In this document: positions 36,757-45,478 of the stretch, in pieces | Numbering within the stretch: the stretch's first letter is position 1 | Layout: each line of letters opens with the position of its first letter | NCBI RefSeq assembly: GCF_047729875.1 | Contig: NZ_CP159826.1 | Location: 3,348,001-3,412,000, forward strand | Length of the DNA stretch: 64,000 nt | DNA from: Marimicrobium sp913061115 | GTDB lineage: Bacteria > Pseudomonadota > Gammaproteobacteria > Pseudomonadales > Halieaceae | Reading direction: 5' to 3' | Translations under genes and position numbers: made by a program | Notes under the pieces: generated by a model | What the model saw: the letters and a program-made list of their open reading frames with translations, nothing else | The model's database searches: none | What the model was told of the DNA's origin: nothing

Positions 36757-38460
36757 ATGGACGAAAGCAAGTTAGCATTTGATCAATCAGTTGCTGCACT
36801 CACAGAAGCAGGCTGCGATTTTGAGCTCATTCACCAATCAATCGACAATGTAGAATACACCGTCTATAAAAATGCACCACAAACGCTGCAAGAGGTCTAT
36901 TTCGCAGCTACTGCTCACGGTGACAGTGAATTTCTAATCTATCAGGGTGAGCGCTGGACGTTTAACACTTTTTTTCAGCAGGCATGGTCACTGGCGGATG
37001 CCTTAAACACCAAACACCATATAGCGCCCGGTGACCGCGTGGGTATTGCGATGCGAAACTACCCCGAATGGCTCAGTGCATTCGTTGCTATTACATCGAT
37101 TGGCGCACTGGCTGTGCCAATCAACAGTTGGGGTACAGCCCGCGATCTCTTGTTCGCAGCACGCAATAGCGAATGTAAAACGGTGTTTTGTGATCAACAG
37201 CGTCACACGCTCATGGCGGCAGGGCTCGCGGAGTCGAGTATTAATGCAGTGATCGCCCGCTCCAGTGCCGCTTCACCTATTGAGCTTGGCCAAACACTGG
37301 AAGACTTTATCGAAGATAGCAAAGACGCTTCGCGGCCAAATGTCACTATCGAGAGCGAAGACAGCGCACTCATTATGTATACATCGGGCACCACAGGACA
37401 GCCGAAGGGCGCAGTCTCCACCCATCGCGCGCTTTGCCAGGCCATTATGAACTTCGAGTGCACAGGAACTGCCTGCGCAATGGCCAACCCCGACCTGATT
37501 GGCGCAATGTTTTCCAAAGGATTTGCACCATCTCAAATGCTAGCGGTACCCTTATTTCACGTCAGTGGACTACATGCCATATTTTTTACGGCGCTCCGTG
37601 CCGGGCGAAAGATTGTCATGATGTACAAATGGGACACTAATTCCGCTCTGCAACTTATCGAGCAGGAGCGAATCACCATACTCAGTGCCGCGCCATCAAT
37701 GTTGTTACAGCTGTTCGAGTCACCCGAGTTTGACCAGCATGACACCAGCAGCCTTTCCAGCCTCGGCGGAGGCGGTTCGGCAACGCCGGCCAAGGTGGCC
37801 GTACTGATGCACGAAAAAGTGGAGAATATGTATGGGGGAACGGGCTGGGGCATGACAGAAACCAATTCTATTGGCACGGCTTTCACCGGTCAGGCATTCA
37901 TCGATAACCCAGGCAGCGTAGGCTTTTGCCATGCCACCGTTGAAGTCAAAATTTGTGACCCAAACGGCCACGAAGTCACTGCAGGCAAACCAGGCCGAAT
38001 CTGGATCAAGACTCCGACCGTAATCAGTGAGTACTGGAGGAGACCCGATGCTAATGAGAAAAGCTTCTGTGAGGGCTGGTTCGACAGCGAGGATATCGGG
38101 TACTTTGACAGCAAAGGCTACCTGTACTTGTCCGATCGGGCCAAAGACTTAGTGATTCGCGGTGGAGAGAATATTTACCCGGCTGAAATTGAAGCCGTGC
38201 TGTGTGAGCATCCTGCCGTCCAAGAGGTGGCGGCTTTTGGCATCGCAGATGAGAAATTGGGTGAGCAAGTTGTTGTAGTCGTTGTGCTGAAATCTGGCGC
38301 ATCACTAGCCGAAGACGCTCTGAAGAATTTTGCTTCGAAAAATTTGGCCGCATTTAAAATACCGTCTCGCCTGATAGTTGTGGAGGAAGCATTGCCTCGA
38401 AATCCTGCCGGTAAAGTACTGAAACATCTTTTAAAAGAAACTCACTACAAGAATTTATAA
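36757..38460 (+). CDS. AMP-binding acyl-CoA ligase (fatty-acyl-CoA synthetase-like)
   Basis: A 567-residue ANL-superfamily adenylating enzyme that would activate a carboxylic acid to its CoA thioester. The phosphate-binding loop is IMYTSGTTGQPKGA (about 207-220), followed by YGGTGWGMTETN, WFDSEDIGYFD, LSDRAKDLVIRGGENIYPAEIE and the C-terminal lysine in PRNPAGKVLK. The ATG at 36757 after AAGGAG is preferred to upstream in-frame starts. Divergent from a MaoC hydratase and SDR, so probably part of a lipid-acid degradation module; substrate not defined. Confidence 0.88.
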   Translation: MDESKLAFDQSVAALTEAGCDFELIHQSIDNVEYTVYKNAPQTLQEVYFAATAHGDSEFLIYQGERWTFNTFFQQAWSLADALNTKHHIAPGDRVGIAMRNYPEWLSAFVAITSIGALAVPINSWGTARDLLFAARNSECKTVFCDQQRHTLMAAGLAESSINAVIARSSAASPIELGQTLEDFIEDSKDASRPNVTIESEDSALIMYTSGTTGQPKGAVSTHRALCQAIMNFECTGTACAMANPDLIGAMFSKGFAPSQMLAVPLFHVSGLHAIFFTALRAGRKIVMMYKWDTNSALQLIEQERITILSAAPSMLLQLFESPEFDQHDTSSLSSLGGGGSATPAKVAVLMHEKVENMYGGTGWGMTETNSIGTAFTGQAFIDNPGSVGFCHATVEVKICDPNGHEVTAGKPGRIWIKTPTVISEYWRRPDANEKSFCEGWFDSEDIGYFDSKGYLYLSDRAKDLVIRGGENIYPAEIEAVLCEHPAVQEVAAFGIADEKLGEQVVVVVVLKSGASLAEDALKNFASKNLAAFKIPSRLIVVEEALPRNPAGKVLKHLLKETHYKNL

Positions 38461-38767
38461 CGGCTCTTTTCCTTACGCTGGCGCAGCGTGTCCAAGTTTT
38501 ATCAACGACAGAACGTTGCGCACTTATCGAGTGTAGTCGCCGGGGTAAAACTCCTATTTCTTTCAGCGATATTGTAGTTGTGAAGACCACACAAGGCCGA
38601 CATTTTTTATATATTTGGCTCGAAGCGTTCTGTAATTTTTCCTTCCCCGCTGCTCTGGGGCTATCTGATCGGATAGGTGCAAGCAACTGATCGTTTGAGT
38701 CCTACCCTAGCCTAGCCCGAGACGTACCACGAGACCATCCGCAATGATACGATGACGTAACTGGGAG
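38461..38767. other. Intergenic region after acyl-CoA ligase
   Basis: About 307 bases with only short out-of-frame reading frames and no recognisable gene. TGGGAGATG just before 38768 provides a weak ribosome site for the next gene. No convincing terminator hairpin was found. Confidence 0.35.
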
Positions 38768-39307
38768 ATGAAAAACATGAGCGGCGTAGAGAATGGCAGA
38801 GAGCATATTCGACATGAAGTATGGGTTTGCGGTGGATCCAACACCATTTTTAATGGGGTTAGCGCCTGGCTGTTGATGAAAGGTGGGGGCAGCTTGCAAT
38901 GGAGTGGAGACCACTCCTTTGCGGGCGACGTGGTGGCGACCGCGTTCCTTTTGCCACTGATCGTAGCGTTTATCGTCATTCCGCTGCAGCGCAGTAAGCT
39001 CAACAAGGGAACGCTGCAACCGATCAACCTCGGCCCATCGTCCCTTATGCAGTCTCTGGCCGATCGCTTCCCCGCCAGCACGGCAAAAAGCGCATTGCTA
39101 TTTAGCCTGATCGGCATCTTGATCATCGCCCCATTAACCCTTGCTGGACTCTACCTATTTGGCGTCCAAACCATTACCCCAGAATACTATGCGATCTTCA
39201 AAGGCCTTTGGGCCGGGTTGATAGCAGCTGTCCTAGTAGTGCCCATGGTGTTGATTGCACTGCGTGAAAACGCATCCACACATACAGTAGCAGTGCACCG
39301 GAGCTAG
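38768..39307 (+). CDS. Hypothetical small membrane protein
   Basis: A 179-residue protein of no family I recognise. Three or four hydrophobic segments are visible (about 25-35, 52-72, 112-135, 148-170), with a polar loop containing QRSKLNKGTL between the second and third. Start ATG at 38768, with an alternative at 38777. It lies two bases upstream of an SDR gene on the same strand (stop TAG, then ATG), which indicates cotranscription and possibly a shared pathway. The reverse frame over the same stretch is rejected as a shadow. Confidence 0.55.
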   Translation: MKNMSGVENGREHIRHEVWVCGGSNTIFNGVSAWLLMKGGGSLQWSGDHSFAGDVVATAFLLPLIVAFIVIPLQRSKLNKGTLQPINLGPSSLMQSLADRFPASTAKSALLFSLIGILIIAPLTLAGLYLFGVQTITPEYYAIFKGLWAGLIAAVLVVPMVLIALRENASTHTVAVHRS

Positions 39308-39309
39308 TC

Positions 39310-40068
39310 ATGTCAGCATTGAGTAACAAAATCGGCTTGGTCACAGGCTCCGGCCAAGGCATTGGACGCGCCATTGCGCTTTCCTTCGCTCGCGAAGGCG
39401 CCAAGGTTGTGGTGGCCGACTTCAATGAGGAGATGGGACAGCAGACAGTGGAATTGATTACAGATGCGGGAGGGACAGCAAGCTTCATCTATGGCGACAT
39501 CAGCAAAGAAGATACCGTCAAGGCCACAGTAGACTTTGTACTCACCACCTATGGCCGTCTCGACATCGCTTGTAACAGCGCGGCAGTGAGTCGTGGTAGC
39601 GGCCCAATACACGAGTACGAGCGCAGCATCTTCGATCAAACCCTTGAGATGTGCCTCACTAACACCTGGCTCTGCATGAAGTACGAGATTGCCGCAATGC
39701 TGGAAAATGCTGGCGGCGCAATCGTCAATATCTCCTCCAACGCTTCATTGCGAGGTCAAGCGTTTAATACGGCCTATGCCGCCGCGAAAGGTGGAGTCAA
39801 CATCCTCACGAAGAGCGCCGCTGCGGAGTACGGTGCCAAGGGTATTCGTATTAATGCCGTGTCTCCTGGCGTCATTCTCACGCCAGGCCTAGAACAATAC
39901 TTTGAGGAGCAGCCCGATAAGGAGGACGGGCTCAGAAAGAAATCCGTAATGAATCGCTTAGGAGCACCTGAGGAAATTGCAGACGCGGTAAGCTTCTTGT
40001 CCAGTGACCGAGCTTCGTTTATTACCGGGCAAATTTTGTCGGTGGATGGAGGTGGCTCTGTCCGCTAA
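39310..40068 (+). CDS. Short-chain dehydrogenase/reductase (FabG-like)
   Basis: A 252-residue classical SDR with TGSGQGIGRA (13-22), D37 after strand 2 (ADFNEE) favouring NAD, CNSAAVS in place of the usual NNAG, Ser in NISSNAS and YAAAKGGVN as the Tyr/Lys motif. The C-terminal ITGQILSVDGGGSVR is typical. The substrate is probably a cyclic or aliphatic alcohol. Directly follows the hypothetical membrane protein gene and converges on the SnoaL-like gene. Confidence 0.83.
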   Translation: MSALSNKIGLVTGSGQGIGRAIALSFAREGAKVVVADFNEEMGQQTVELITDAGGTASFIYGDISKEDTVKATVDFVLTTYGRLDIACNSAAVSRGSGPIHEYERSIFDQTLEMCLTNTWLCMKYEIAAMLENAGGAIVNISSNASLRGQAFNTAYAAAKGGVNILTKSAAAEYGAKGIRINAVSPGVILTPGLEQYFEEQPDKEDGLRKKSVMNRLGAPEEIADAVSFLSSDRASFITGQILSVDGGGSVR

Positions 40069-40089
40069 GTCGCTTTGTGTATTAATCGT

Positions 40090-40713
40090 CTAGCGCACAC
40101 GGATTTTCGGTTCAGTTACATCTCCACGCATGGTGCGCAAGAACTCTTCCAGTGGCGCAGGGGCTGCAACCTCCGGCGCTTTGGCATCCGGGGGGTTGGC
40201 CCAGAAATCCTGCCAGGAAGGCCACAGATCGTGATACGCTCCGGCGTATGGCTCTCGGTCGGGCCAGCGCATTTTGTTGTCGCCCAAGGGCGGCTTATTC
40301 AGGTCGGTAGCGTACCAGTAACACGGTAATCGACGGCGAAAACACCAGCGACCATCAATGCGATCGTAATTGTCCCAGTATAACATTTGCATGATCACCC
40401 ATTCTTTCCCCGTCTCATGCTCGTTCTTGGAATACACAACACCATGCGCGTGGTCGGGGTCATCAAACTCAATCACATGATTGCCAATATGATGCGATGT
40501 GCCGGTGAATTGATTGCGCAGGGTATCGTCAAGCCACTGTTTGAGATGAGCGCGCCCGGTCAGTTCGCGACTGACCCGAATATCCTCAGCGAACAGGTTA
40601 ACGTGTGCGTCCAAATCGCGCATATCCAACGACAAGGAGTACTTAGCCACGAGTTGCCGGATTTCGTCCAGTGATTCCAACCGATCTATCCTTGCCAACA
40701 GATCCTGATCCAT
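40090..40713 (-). CDS. SnoaL/NTF2-like protein
   Basis: A 207-residue single-domain protein with the cone-shaped NTF2 fold pattern (SnoaL_4 type): an N-terminal helix RIDRLESLDEIRQLVAKYSL, the Asp-rich LDAHVNLFAEDI segment and a central sheet with GTSHHIGNHVIEF. His pairs in this region could be catalytic, as in ketosteroid-isomerase-like or dehydratase members. Actual function cannot be told. It converges on the SDR gene with about 20 bases between stops. Confidence 0.7.
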   Translation of the reverse strand: MDQDLLARIDRLESLDEIRQLVAKYSLSLDMRDLDAHVNLFAEDIRVSRELTGRAHLKQWLDDTLRNQFTGTSHHIGNHVIEFDDPDHAHGVVYSKNEHETGKEWVIMQMLYWDNYDRIDGRWCFRRRLPCYWYATDLNKPPLGDNKMRWPDREPYAGAYHDLWPSWQDFWANPPDAKAPEVAAPAPLEEFLRTMRGDVTEPKIRVR

Positions 40714-40915
40714 AATCTACCTCCTGATCCTAAACGCAACTCGCAGTGCATGTCCTAAACGCCATGGCGCATGCTATGTGAGGATAGCTCTAATTCCTAA
40801 TAATAGACTCTATTTTACGTTTTTTGGTCCTCATGATCACTTTCAACCCGCTCAACCGCTGCGACGACAGCAATCATAATTGCGGGGTTCAGCCTCTTTC
40901 AAGATAGAGGGCACA

Positions 40916-40945
40916 GCTTGCGACATACCGAGCGCTTGCGACATA
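40916..40945. repeat. 12-bp tandem-spaced direct repeat
   Basis: GCTTGCGACATA occurs twice, starts 18 bases apart, with 6 bases between copies. It may be a paired activator-binding site upstream of the TATAAT at 41058, or a chance duplication. Confidence 0.5.
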
Positions 40946-41057
40946 TAAGTAGGGTATTTCTTCTATAGGTCTCAATGTTCTATGTCACTACGAGACAGGT
41001 GGTTATTGCAGCTACACGAGCAAAAACCCGTTAACTGGAATTAGCCGGAAATCAGTG

Positions 41058-41063
41058 TATAAT
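41058..41063 (+). promoter_or_regulatory. Putative -10 promoter box for cvfB
   Basis: A consensus TATAAT about 190 bases before the chosen cvfB start. The region 17 bases upstream (CTGGAA) is a poor -35 box, so an activator may be needed or the match may be accidental. Confidence 0.3.
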
Positions 41064-41252
41064 TACCGCGCCGAAATCTACCTAACAAAACGGCAGACCT
41101 TATGCGGCTATCAGCTAAACGGGCGTAAGCCCTCCAAGTAAAATGTCACCTTCTTCTCACCAAAGGCGCATAAGGCGTCAGTAGTGATGGGAGGCGGCCA
41201 AAATGCTCCGCTTGCAATTACCCGCAGCGCGCTTTATTCAGGTACCGCTTTA

Positions 41253-42107
41253 ATGCTCCACATCGGCCAGTTGAATCACCTTAAAGTACTGGAGGTTGGC
41301 GCCTATGCTGCCATCCTTGATGGCGATCAATCAGGGCGTCTTCCACTTTCGCTGCAACAGTGTCCTCAAGGCCTCGCCCCTGACGATGACTTGGAGGTTT
41401 TTATCTATCTCGATGCCGAAGGTGACCCGATACCGACAACCCTATGCCCCGCCGCCCACTTAGGCCAGGTGGCCTGGCTCGAGGTTGTAGAAGCGAACGA
41501 TCTGGGGGCATTTGCAAGCTGGGGCCTGCCCAAAGACCTGTTCATACCCTTTGCTGAACAGCAGTATTCACTACGCAAGGGAACTCATACGCTGGTCAGA
41601 GTCTATCAGGATAATCAGGGACGGCTCGCAGGCTCAACGCGAATCGACTACTGGATCTCGGACGACTCGCAAGGACTAAACCAAGGAGACAAAGTCAGCC
41701 TGATCATTGGCGACAAAACGGAGCTGGGATTTAAGGCGATTATCAATCATGCATGTTGGGGACTTCTGTATGGTAATGAACTATACCGAAAGATTCGCAA
41801 AGGCCTCATCATCGACGGCTACATCAAGCAAGTACGTGAAGATGGAAAAGTCGATCTGACATTGGATCAGCCAGGCTTCAGCACCGACAAGATAGACATC
41901 GTCTCCAGCGCGATCCTCGCATCATTGAAAGACAATGACGGCTTTATCGGTCTAACAGATAAAAGCCCTCCCCCCGAAATTTACACCGCTTTCAGGGTCA
42001 GTAAAAAGGTGTTTAAGCAGGCGATTGGCGCCCTCTACAAGCAACGTCGGATAACACTGGAAAGCTCAGGTATCCGGTTGATTTCACCAAGCACAAATCA
42101 GGAATAA
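41253..42107 (+). CDS. CvfB-like S1-domain RNA-binding protein
   Basis: A 284-residue protein of the conserved virulence factor B/YitL family with tandem S1-like RNA-binding barrels followed by a winged-helix C terminus. The motif order MLHIGQLNHLKVLE, AILDGDQSGRLPLS, VFIYLDAEGDPIPTT, KGLIIDGYIKQVREDGKVDLTL and FRVSKKVFKQAIGALYK matches the family. The ATG at 41253 fits the usual N terminus and length; upstream in-frame starts to 41184 are less likely. The DEAD-box helicase starts seven bases after its stop, so both RNA proteins are likely cotranscribed. Confidence 0.8.
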   Translation: MLHIGQLNHLKVLEVGAYAAILDGDQSGRLPLSLQQCPQGLAPDDDLEVFIYLDAEGDPIPTTLCPAAHLGQVAWLEVVEANDLGAFASWGLPKDLFIPFAEQQYSLRKGTHTLVRVYQDNQGRLAGSTRIDYWISDDSQGLNQGDKVSLIIGDKTELGFKAIINHACWGLLYGNELYRKIRKGLIIDGYIKQVREDGKVDLTLDQPGFSTDKIDIVSSAILASLKDNDGFIGLTDKSPPPEIYTAFRVSKKVFKQAIGALYKQRRITLESSGIRLISPSTNQE

Positions 42108-42114
42108 AATATCC

Positions 42115-43410
42115 ATGCTATTTAAAGATCTCGGCCTTTCGGCTGAACTTCTGCAGGCCGTAGAAAAACAGGGCTACGACGAAGCTACCCCGATTCAAGC
42201 GCAGGCCATACCTCTGGTACTGGAAGGTAAAGATGTACTGGCCGGCGCACAGACCGGCACCGGCAAAACTGCAGGCTTTACGCTACCCGTGCTGCAACTG
42301 CTGCAGCGATCTCACCGTGCTAGCCAGAAACCCCATCCCAGGGTGTTAGTCCTCACGCCGACCCGAGAACTCGCCGCCCAAGTGCAGGAGAGTGTCCGAG
42401 ACTACGGACGATATCTGCCCTTTCGCTCCGCGGTAATTTTTGGGGGAGTGAGCATAAACCCGCAAAAACAAAAACTCATCAAGGGGGTGGATATCGTTGT
42501 CGCCACACCCGGCCGTCTATTGGATCACGTAGGGCAGCGAAGTATCGACCTGTCCAAAATAGAAATACTGATTCTGGACGAAGCCGACCGCATGCTCGAT
42601 ATGGGCTTCATTCGAGACATCCGGAAACTACTGAATATCATTCCCAAACAGCGTCAGACCTTATTATTCTCTGCAACATTTTCTAAGGAAATCCGGAATC
42701 TGGCCTCCGAATTTTTAAAGCAACCCGCGCAGATACAAGTCACGCCCGAAAACACCGCTGTTGAGCTGGTAAGTCAAATTGTGTACCCAGTCGACAAGAA
42801 ACGGAAACGCGAGTTACTCTCGCATAAAATAGGTGAAGAAGAGTGGCAACAAGTTCTGGTTTTTACTAGAACCAAGCACAGCGCAAATAAACTGACGGAA
42901 CAGCTTGGTGACGATGGCATTACGTCCGCGGCAATCCACGGCAACAAATCGCAGGGAGCCCGAACCAAAGCGCTTGCAGACTTTAAGGCAGGTAACATCA
43001 GAGTGTTGGTTGCAACCGACATTGCAGCACGTGGCATTGACATAGAAAAACTACCTCACGTGGTGAACTTTGAACTCCCCAATGTACCCGAAGATTATGT
43101 TCATCGCATCGGGCGAACCGCGCGCGCAGGCCAAAAGGGTCACGCCATATCCCTCGTGTGCGTTGACGAATTAAAGCTACTTCGTGACATCGAAAAAGTT
43201 CTGGGTTTAGAAATCGAGAAGATCAACCTGCCAGGTTACGATGTGGACCCGCTTATCAAGGCCGAGGCAATTCGCAACGGTGGCGGTCGCAGCGGTGGCG
43301 GGCGCAACGGCGGTGGTCGTAGTGGTGACGGTCGCAATAATCCGGGTAATCGCGGCAACCATGGGGGCAAGGCCAGAGGAAATAGCCGTGCTGCTAGCGG
43401 ACGACGATAA
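42115..43410 (+). CDS. rhlE: DEAD-box ATP-dependent RNA helicase, RhlE type
   Basis: A 431-residue RNA helicase. Core motifs in order: Q-motif TPIQAQAIP, Walker A AQTGTGKT, PTRELA, TPGRL, DEAD in ILDEADRMLDMGF, SAT in LLFSATF, ATDIAARGIDI and HRIGRTARAGQ. The last 45 residues are a Gly/Arg/Asn-rich tail built from GGGRSGGGR-like repeats, typical of RhlE and thought to bind RNA. It likely acts in ribosome maturation or cold adaptation. Cotranscribed with cvfB. Confidence 0.93.
   Translation: MLFKDLGLSAELLQAVEKQGYDEATPIQAQAIPLVLEGKDVLAGAQTGTGKTAGFTLPVLQLLQRSHRASQKPHPRVLVLTPTRELAAQVQESVRDYGRYLPFRSAVIFGGVSINPQKQKLIKGVDIVVATPGRLLDHVGQRSIDLSKIEILILDEADRMLDMGFIRDIRKLLNIIPKQRQTLLFSATFSKEIRNLASEFLKQPAQIQVTPENTAVELVSQIVYPVDKKRKRELLSHKIGEEEWQQVLVFTRTKHSANKLTEQLGDDGITSAAIHGNKSQGARTKALADFKAGNIRVLVATDIAARGIDIEKLPHVVNFELPNVPEDYVHRIGRTARAGQKGHAISLVCVDELKLLRDIEKVLGLEIEKINLPGYDVDPLIKAEAIRNGGGRSGGGRNGGGRSGDGRNNPGNRGNHGGKARGNSRAASGRR
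43278..43345 (+). repeat. Coding micro-repeat in rhlE RGG tail
   Basis: GGTGGCGGTCGC-like units repeat several times and encode the Gly-Arg tail of RhlE. Their length can vary by slippage; the reverse frames here are not genes. Confidence 0.7.
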
Positions 43411-43579
43411 TAGGAATGGGCACTTAACGGTAGAAAAGACTGCAATAGCGGCAATCATGTCATAAACTTCAACTGTGTTTGCCCACTTGGAAGCACAGGG
43501 GTCAAATTTTTTTTGATTTCAAAGAACAATACGTTAACCTGAACTCAAGTAGTTGGTCAGGCAGACATTGGAGCATTTT

Positions 43580-43798
43580 ATGGACAGGCTAGAGAAGCTT
43601 AGAAACGACGTATACAGCTTTGCAGAGCTAGACACCTTGGAAAAAAATGCAAAAAAATTGGACGATCTAGAGACTCTTGATTTAATCGCGACAAGCCGGC
43701 TATCAAAGACTGCAAAAGGTGAACAGCCGCAAAAAGCAAAAGGTAGTGATGGCGATGAAACTCCGCCGAGCCGACGCGCCCGCCGCGGGAAAATCTAA
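43580..43798 (+). CDS. Small charged hypothetical protein after rhlE
   Basis: A 72-residue, strongly charged protein with ATG at 43580 and a GGAG ribosome site six bases upstream. Residues 1-45 look helical (MDRLEKLRNDVYSFAELDTL, then KNAKKLDDLETL); the C terminus is basic with PPSRRARRGKI. It lies 170 bases downstream of rhlE on the same strand. No family recognised; could bind nucleic acid or ribosome, but this is only suggested by charge. Confidence 0.55.
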   Translation: MDRLEKLRNDVYSFAELDTLEKNAKKLDDLETLDLIATSRLSKTAKGEQPQKAKGSDGDETPPSRRARRGKI

Positions 43799-43925
43799 CC
43801 GAATCATAGTTGCTGGACATCTCATTGCTCCCGCTCTAGATTAGCAGTGCGCCGGGGAGTGCACGCCCGGGCTAGGTGAAGCAGGATGGCACGTCTGCCG
43901 GCTTCTCTCCCGGACACCCTACTCA

Positions 43926-45203
43926 TTAGTTTTTCATAGCCTCTATACAGCCTAGCACCTCGGTCTGATATGCCTTCCCCCTCTCATTCACCAAATCCAA
44001 TACGTTCAGTGAGGTAGGCACATAGCCAAAGCCGATCTTGTATTGTGGATGCCATTGAAATAGAGACCCGCCAAGCCCCATCCAGCCATAAAATCCTTCC
44101 CTTCCCGTATTGAGCGCTTTCTCAACCCTCGTACTGTTTTGGGATACCGCAGAGAATAGAGCGACACCGCCCTGCGTGAACCGGGTGATAGCGAAGCCCA
44201 TATCTGCCTCACGCGGATTGTCATGCATTGCCTTACAACCTTGCTCATCAAGATATTGCCTCCCGTCCCACGTCCCGCCTGCTGCCATCATCGCGGCTAT
44301 TTTCGCCAAGCCTCGAGCGGAACAGTTTGCATTTGCCGATGGCGTTTCACCGGTTGCGACTGCGGGGTCATTGAAAAAGGCGATAGCTCTCATACCCTTA
44401 AATGGCGGAGGTGCGCCGCGAACGGATGATCTTCGTATCGCGGGAATCAGCCTTATCAATTTGCCAAGGATTTGAAACACATTAAATTCCATTCGTCTTT
44501 TCAGGAACTTGGGTTTCAAACTCTCCAAGAATTGAAAACGGACGCCAAGCAGTGCGACCTTTTTTACTCGACCCAGATCTTCCTGCCCCAAACCAATAAA
44601 TACGTCTGCGCCCAGCGGAGCGCTGATGTCTTCACGCAGGAACTCACCAATAGTGCGTCCCGTCGGGTCCACGCGGCGAAAGAGTTCATTCACAATCCAG
44701 CCTCTTGTAATGGCGTGATACTCTCTCTTTCGTTCTCCACCGCGCGGGTATGTCTGGCCGTGCGCTTCAATAATATGGCCCACCTTATTTTTCTTTATAT
44801 TTTCGGTAAGTAGATCTTCCGGTTCTATAGACACCTTAAACACTGCTAGCCCAGCTTCATGCCGCATGAGTTCAGCCACTGTCAGCTCTTCTTTGCCGTT
44901 CGCACCGAACTCTGGCCAATAGTCAGTGATCCTGGCATCGTAACTAATCAGTCCCCGCCCTACGAGAGAGGCCATCGCAATGGCTTCAAGACTTTTGCCG
45001 CTACTGAAGACATTGACCAGGGAGTCCGCAGAGAAATCAGGCTCTTCCGTTACTGATGCCCAAAGGTCTACAACTTTTTCGTCTCCATAATAGACACACA
45101 GCTGTGTGTTGCTTTCAGCCAATGTCCGCATATTGTGTTCATAGAGCCGTTTAACTGACTCAAAACCAGGCATGACTGTTCCCTTTATCTCGAATTCCTT
45201 CAT
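43926..45203 (-). CDS. Serine hydrolase, class C beta-lactamase/EstB family
   Basis: A 425-residue penicillin-binding-protein-fold hydrolase. The nucleophile motif SxxK is S67-S-G-K70 in VNVFSSGKSLEA. A YHAITRGWIVNEL segment supplies the Tyr motif, and HEAGLAVF plus WMGLGGSLFQWHP match the esterase/lactamase group (the last in the usual KTG/HxG position). No signal peptide, so it is probably a cytoplasmic esterase or peptidase-like enzyme rather than a true beta-lactamase. ATG at 45201-45203 chosen over the upstream start at 45269 because an AGAGG ribosome site precedes it. Confidence 0.8.
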   Translation of the reverse strand: MKEFEIKGTVMPGFESVKRLYEHNMRTLAESNTQLCVYYGDEKVVDLWASVTEEPDFSADSLVNVFSSGKSLEAIAMASLVGRGLISYDARITDYWPEFGANGKEELTVAELMRHEAGLAVFKVSIEPEDLLTENIKKNKVGHIIEAHGQTYPRGGERKREYHAITRGWIVNELFRRVDPTGRTIGEFLREDISAPLGADVFIGLGQEDLGRVKKVALLGVRFQFLESLKPKFLKRRMEFNVFQILGKLIRLIPAIRRSSVRGAPPPFKGMRAIAFFNDPAVATGETPSANANCSARGLAKIAAMMAAGGTWDGRQYLDEQGCKAMHDNPREADMGFAITRFTQGGVALFSAVSQNSTRVEKALNTGREGFYGWMGLGGSLFQWHPQYKIGFGYVPTSLNVLDLVNERGKAYQTEVLGCIEAMKN

Positions 45204-45478
45204 AGTAATGGCCTCTTCTGCGTATGGTGACTCACTGAACCGGCCTTTACGCCTTGTGCGCAGTGACAAGCCCTGGTGACCTCAGACTAGATTTATTTAA
45301 TCACTTACAGTGGTATACAGGTTGGAAGATTGCTTGTCATGCCCCGATCAACTATTTAACATAGGCTCCGCTGAGGCGTATGCTCTGCGTACAACGACAG
45401 TGATACTTACACGACCAGATCTTACCCATCTGGTCAGTGAGGTGCAGAAAGCCTGAAATATCAACCGAGAGACAGAAA

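Larger units (their letters stand above)
40714..41252. other. Long intergenic region upstream of cvfB/rhlE
   Basis: About 540 bases between divergent genes. It holds a perfect 12-base direct repeat, GCTTGCGACATA at 40916-40927 and 40934-40945 (18-base period), and a TATAAT box at 41058-41063 that may serve the downstream RNA-binding gene. No RNA gene or open frame could be supported. Confidence 0.45.

Noticed and set aside
38702..39126. Reverse frames over the small membrane-protein gene
   Set aside because: The forward frame has membrane helices and sits two bases before an SDR; reverse frames have no motif or ribosome site.
43207..43458. Reverse frames rich in Pro/Leu/Arg or Ala/Thr opposite the rhlE tail
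   Set aside because: Artefacts of the repeated Gly-Arg codons of the RhlE tail.
43926..45203. Antibiotic-resistance beta-lactamase
   Set aside because: No signal peptide and the motifs fit EstB-type esterases better than periplasmic class C enzymes.
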